In this document: piece by piece, positions 7,758-9,482 of the stretch
Layout of the letters: each line of letters starts with the position of its first letter
Position numbering within the stretch: the first letter of the stretch is position 1
Assembly: GCA_050015355.1 (NCBI GenBank)
Contig: JBEKBO010000148.1
Span: forward strand, 1-9,482
From: CAWBRT01 sp050015355
GTDB taxonomy: Bacteria; Acidobacteriota; Terriglobia; Terriglobales; Acidobacteriaceae
DNA length: 9,482 bases
Reading direction: 5' to 3'
Position numbers and translations under genes: made by a program
The notes under the pieces: model-generated
Told to the model about the DNA's origin: nothing
What the model saw: the letters and a program-made list of their open reading frames with translations, nothing else
Databases searched by the model: none

Positions 7758-7762
7758 AGGAG
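7758..7762 (+). promoter_or_regulatory. Shine-Dalgarno deciding the symporter start
   Basis: AGGAG lies 5 nt before the ATG at 7768. An in-frame GTG at 7735 would add 11 residues but has no comparable ribosome-binding site, so the ATG is preferred. Confidence 0.65.
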
Positions 7763-7767
7763 CCAGT

Positions 7768-9225
7768 ATGCACATCACGCACGTCGGGGCAATTGCGCTT
7801 TGGATATTGGCATTCTTTATTCCGCTGCAGCTTTACATCGGCTATCGCCTGGTCGCAAAGAGCGGTCAGAGCGCGGCGCATTACTTCATCAGCGGCAAAC
7901 AGTTGCCGGTGATGATCCTTTTCTTTCTGAATTTTGCCACGGCCATGGGAATGGGCAACTTCATGGCCTATGCCGGAAGAGGCTACCAGATAGGCTTGAA
8001 CCAGCTCTGGATGGTGCTTGGCGAGCAAGGAACGAAACTTCTGTTTGCTCTGCTGCTGGCGGGCTTTATCGGGAAGTTCTCCTACACCACGATCAATGAG
8101 TTCATGGACAAGGAGTTTTTCTTCCACAGCAAGTGGCTGCGCGCCGCCGGCGGCATCCTGATGTGCGTTCCGCTGGTCGCGCTCACCGGCCTCCAGGCCA
8201 TCGGAATCGGAACCATCCTGAACGTGTGCATGGGCGTTGACGTGACCACAGGTATCTGGGTCGCGGCCTTGACCGTGATCCTCTATACCGTCATGGGCGG
8301 AATGTGGGCCATCGCCTGGACCGACCTGGTTCAAGGGACGATTCGCATCATCGTCGGCTTCATCTTCTACGCAACGATCATTTACCTCATGCATGGCGTA
8401 GGCGGCATTCGAGACGCCACACTTGCCACCAAGCCGGAGTTGTGGAGCGTGAAGTCGATTGGCGGGTGGGCGGCGCTGTCGATATTCCTCTCGCCGATGA
8501 CCGGTCAATTCACCGCACAACATTGGTGGCAGCGCTGCTTCGCCGCCAAGGACCCCAAGACCTCGCGCAATGCGTTTCTTGGTTCCGGCATCTTCTGCGT
8601 TGTCATGTGTACGTGCAGCGTGCTGGTAGGCATTGCCGGGCACGCCGTGAATCCGAACTTGGCGAAGCCCGACCTGGTTTTTCCCTGGCTGCTGAACACC
8701 TATTTGCATCCGGTTGTCGGCGCGCTTTTGGTGGTCACGCTGATCGGGGCGGGCATGACCACATCCGCGGGCTTCCTCAACTCCGGGGTCACCATGCTGA
8801 CCATGGATATTGTCCGGCCGCTGTTCAGGGAAAACGCGACCGATAAAGAACTGGTGGGCTGGGCGCAGTGGCTCACCTTCGTGCTGGGCGTGGGAGTCAT
8901 CTGGGTCGCCATGCATTTCCCGACCATGGTTGCGGCGGCGCTCTTCGGTTACACGGCGGTGGGCGGAGGACTTTTCGTTCCCCTCGTCGTCGGCTTGTGC
9001 TGGAAAGACGGCAACGGCCGAACGTATGTCAGCAAACATGCGGCCATGGCTTCGCTGCTCTTCGGCGGCGGCACGGCAATCGTTTTCGAACTGGCTCCTC
9101 GACTGCACAAGATCTTCGGCGGCGGAATCATCCCAGGGGTTGGCGTCTCTCTGGTGCTGACCATGCTGATCAGCTTGCTCGGACTGGCAAGCCGGAAACA
9201 GACAGCGAAGAGCGTGGGAGTTTAG
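7768..9225 (+). CDS. Sodium:solute symporter family (SSS) transporter
   Basis: This is an inner-membrane Na+-coupled secondary transporter of the SSS/SLC5 family (LeuT fold), 485 residues from the chosen ATG. About 13 hydrophobic segments are seen, beginning near 5-28, 46-70, 88-103, 123-155 and 158-180, with the last near 455-474. Family marks include YFISGKQLP after the first helix (39-47), the SSS signature YTVMGGMWAIAWTDLVQG (173-190), the PMTGQFTAQHWWQRCFAAKD stretch (243-262), and MTTSAGFLNSGVTML (330-344). The Ser/Thr residues of that last stretch correspond to the Na2-site helix in characterised members. The family includes transporters for proline, pantothenate, sugars, acetate and urea; the substrate cannot be assigned here. 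It begins 36 bp after the GGT-family stop, so the two are probably co-transcribed. That suggests uptake of a product of the periplasmic hydrolase, such as an amino acid (inference). No clear T-tract terminator follows; the palindrome at 9318-9350 might serve. Confidence 0.92.
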   Translation: MHITHVGAIALWILAFFIPLQLYIGYRLVAKSGQSAAHYFISGKQLPVMILFFLNFATAMGMGNFMAYAGRGYQIGLNQLWMVLGEQGTKLLFALLLAGFIGKFSYTTINEFMDKEFFFHSKWLRAAGGILMCVPLVALTGLQAIGIGTILNVCMGVDVTTGIWVAALTVILYTVMGGMWAIAWTDLVQGTIRIIVGFIFYATIIYLMHGVGGIRDATLATKPELWSVKSIGGWAALSIFLSPMTGQFTAQHWWQRCFAAKDPKTSRNAFLGSGIFCVVMCTCSVLVGIAGHAVNPNLAKPDLVFPWLLNTYLHPVVGALLVVTLIGAGMTTSAGFLNSGVTMLTMDIVRPLFRENATDKELVGWAQWLTFVLGVGVIWVAMHFPTMVAAALFGYTAVGGGLFVPLVVGLCWKDGNGRTYVSKHAAMASLLFGGGTAIVFELAPRLHKIFGGGIIPGVGVSLVLTMLISLLGLASRKQTAKSVGV

Positions 9226-9250
9226 GGGAAGGCGGTTTTTCGAGGAGGCT

Positions 9251-9332
9251 GGCACCCCACGTTCGCCCGTGCAAGGCTTGAAGTTCTAGTGTCCCCCACG
9301 TTTTAAACTTGACGGTGCCCCACGTTCGCCCG
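9251..9332 (+). repeat. Direct repeats of CCCCACGTTCGCCCG
   Basis: The 15-mer CCCCACGTTCGCCCG occurs exactly at 9255-9269 and 9318-9332, and the match extends with two differences to 19 nt (9251-9269 versus 9314-9332). A third, shorter CCCCACGTT lies at 9294-9302. The cluster lies between the symporter gene and a transposase start, consistent with a REP-type repetitive intergenic element. Confidence 0.8.
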
Positions 9333-9350
9333 CTTTTGGCTAACGTGGGG
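9318..9350. repeat. REP-like 33-nt palindrome next to RAYT gene
   Basis: CCCCACGTT (9318-9326) pairs perfectly with AACGTGGGG (9342-9350). After one C/T mismatch, three further G-C pairs form around a 7-nt loop (9331-9337). It contains the second direct-repeat copy. Short palindromes beside RAYT genes are the usual substrates of those transposases (known of the family). It might also act as a bidirectional transcription barrier, although no T-tract follows. Confidence 0.7.
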
Positions 9351-9409
9351 TAGTTTCCTGGACTGCCAGTGCATATGGCCTTGGCAAAACATGTGCTAAT
9401 CTTTGGCGC

Positions 9410-9482
9410 ATTCCATGGAGCCTGAAACGCTATCAGGAGTCCAAACAATCGCACTTCCTCACCTTTAGCTGCCACCGCAGGC
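9410..9482 (+). CDS. REP-associated tyrosine transposase (RAYT, Y1/TnpA_REP type), 5' fragment
   Basis: The frame from 9410 to the window edge reads IPWS followed by LKRYQESKQSHFLTFSCHR. This matches, from memory, the conserved start of acidobacterial RAYT/Y1 transposases ('MPxGLKRYQQ...HFvTFSCYrR'). These are HUH-type single-strand transposases thought to copy or move REP palindromes. Only about 24 codons are in view; the HUH motif and catalytic Tyr would lie beyond the window. The frame is open back to a stop at 9341-9343 and contains no in-frame ATG, GTG or TTG. The residue aligning with the usual Met is ATT at 9410, so the gene either uses a rare ATT start or has lost its start codon. An ATG at 9415 is in a different frame and stops quickly. 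The start is therefore provisional. Confidence 0.65.
   Translation, partial: MPWSLKRYQESKQSHFLTFSCHRR

Noticed and set aside
7735..7767. GTG start for the symporter 11 codons upstream
   Set aside because: There is no Shine-Dalgarno for the GTG, whereas AGGAG precedes the ATG at 7768, where the first membrane helix begins.
7756..9255. A 499-codon minus-strand open frame opposite the symporter gene
   Set aside because: Its product is rich in His, Arg, Gln and Asp with no domain pattern, while the plus strand encodes a clear SSS transporter with conserved motifs. It is an antisense shadow of GC-rich coding sequence.
9170..9475. A 101-codon minus-strand frame with repeated RTWG/KTWG units
   Set aside because: The apparent peptide repeat is only the translation of the CCCCACGTT DNA repeats, and the frame overlaps both the symporter end and the RAYT start.
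1..9482. CRISPR array, tRNA or rRNA genes, defence or toxin-antitoxin system
   Set aside because: No regularly spaced repeats, cloverleaf-like segments, rRNA-like sequence or recognisable defence domains were found in the window.

Overview
The window looks like a chromosomal stretch of an Acidobacteriota-type bacterium, probably a soil Terriglobia/Koribacter-like lineage. This is inferred from the fairly high G+C content (estimated by eye), a TonB-dependent receptor with an N-terminal carboxypeptidase-regulatory-like domain, an N-anchored hypothetical protein of a kind I associate with this phylum, and a REP-associated-transposase start beside CCCCACGTT palindromes. No marker gene fixes the taxonomy.

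Layout, left to right: positions 1-264 hold no gene I can support. A membrane-anchored protein of unknown function lies at 265-1341 (+). It converges with an M20-family metallo-peptidase/deacylase at 1794-2942 (-); the 452 bp between them has no convincing gene. A 324-bp divergent intergenic region (2943-3266) carries a candidate promoter and a leader hairpin for the M20 gene, and a second inverted repeat in front of a TonB-dependent outer-membrane receptor (3267-5552, +). After a 301-bp gap with a candidate promoter comes a secreted gamma-glutamyltransferase-family Ntn-hydrolase (5854-7731, +). It is followed 36 bp later by a sodium:solute symporter (7768-9225, +), very probably in one transcript. 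The last 250 bp contain a cluster of CCCCACGTT repeats, including a 33-nt palindrome, and then the first codons of a REP-associated tyrosine transposase (RAYT/Y1 type) that runs off the window.

How the genes may work together (inference): the receptor could bring a small peptide or peptide-like ligand across the outer membrane, the periplasmic GGT-family enzyme could cleave an amide bond in it, the Na+ symporter could import a released product, and the cytoplasmic M20 enzyme could deacylate or hydrolyse imported compounds. Only the hydrolase-symporter pair is well supported as an operon. The hydrolase keeps the autoprocessing Thr but lacks the residues that bind the gamma-glutamyl group in the E. 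coli enzyme, so its substrate may not be glutathione. The most distinctive non-genic signal is the palindrome cluster at the right edge, next to its presumed cognate transposase.
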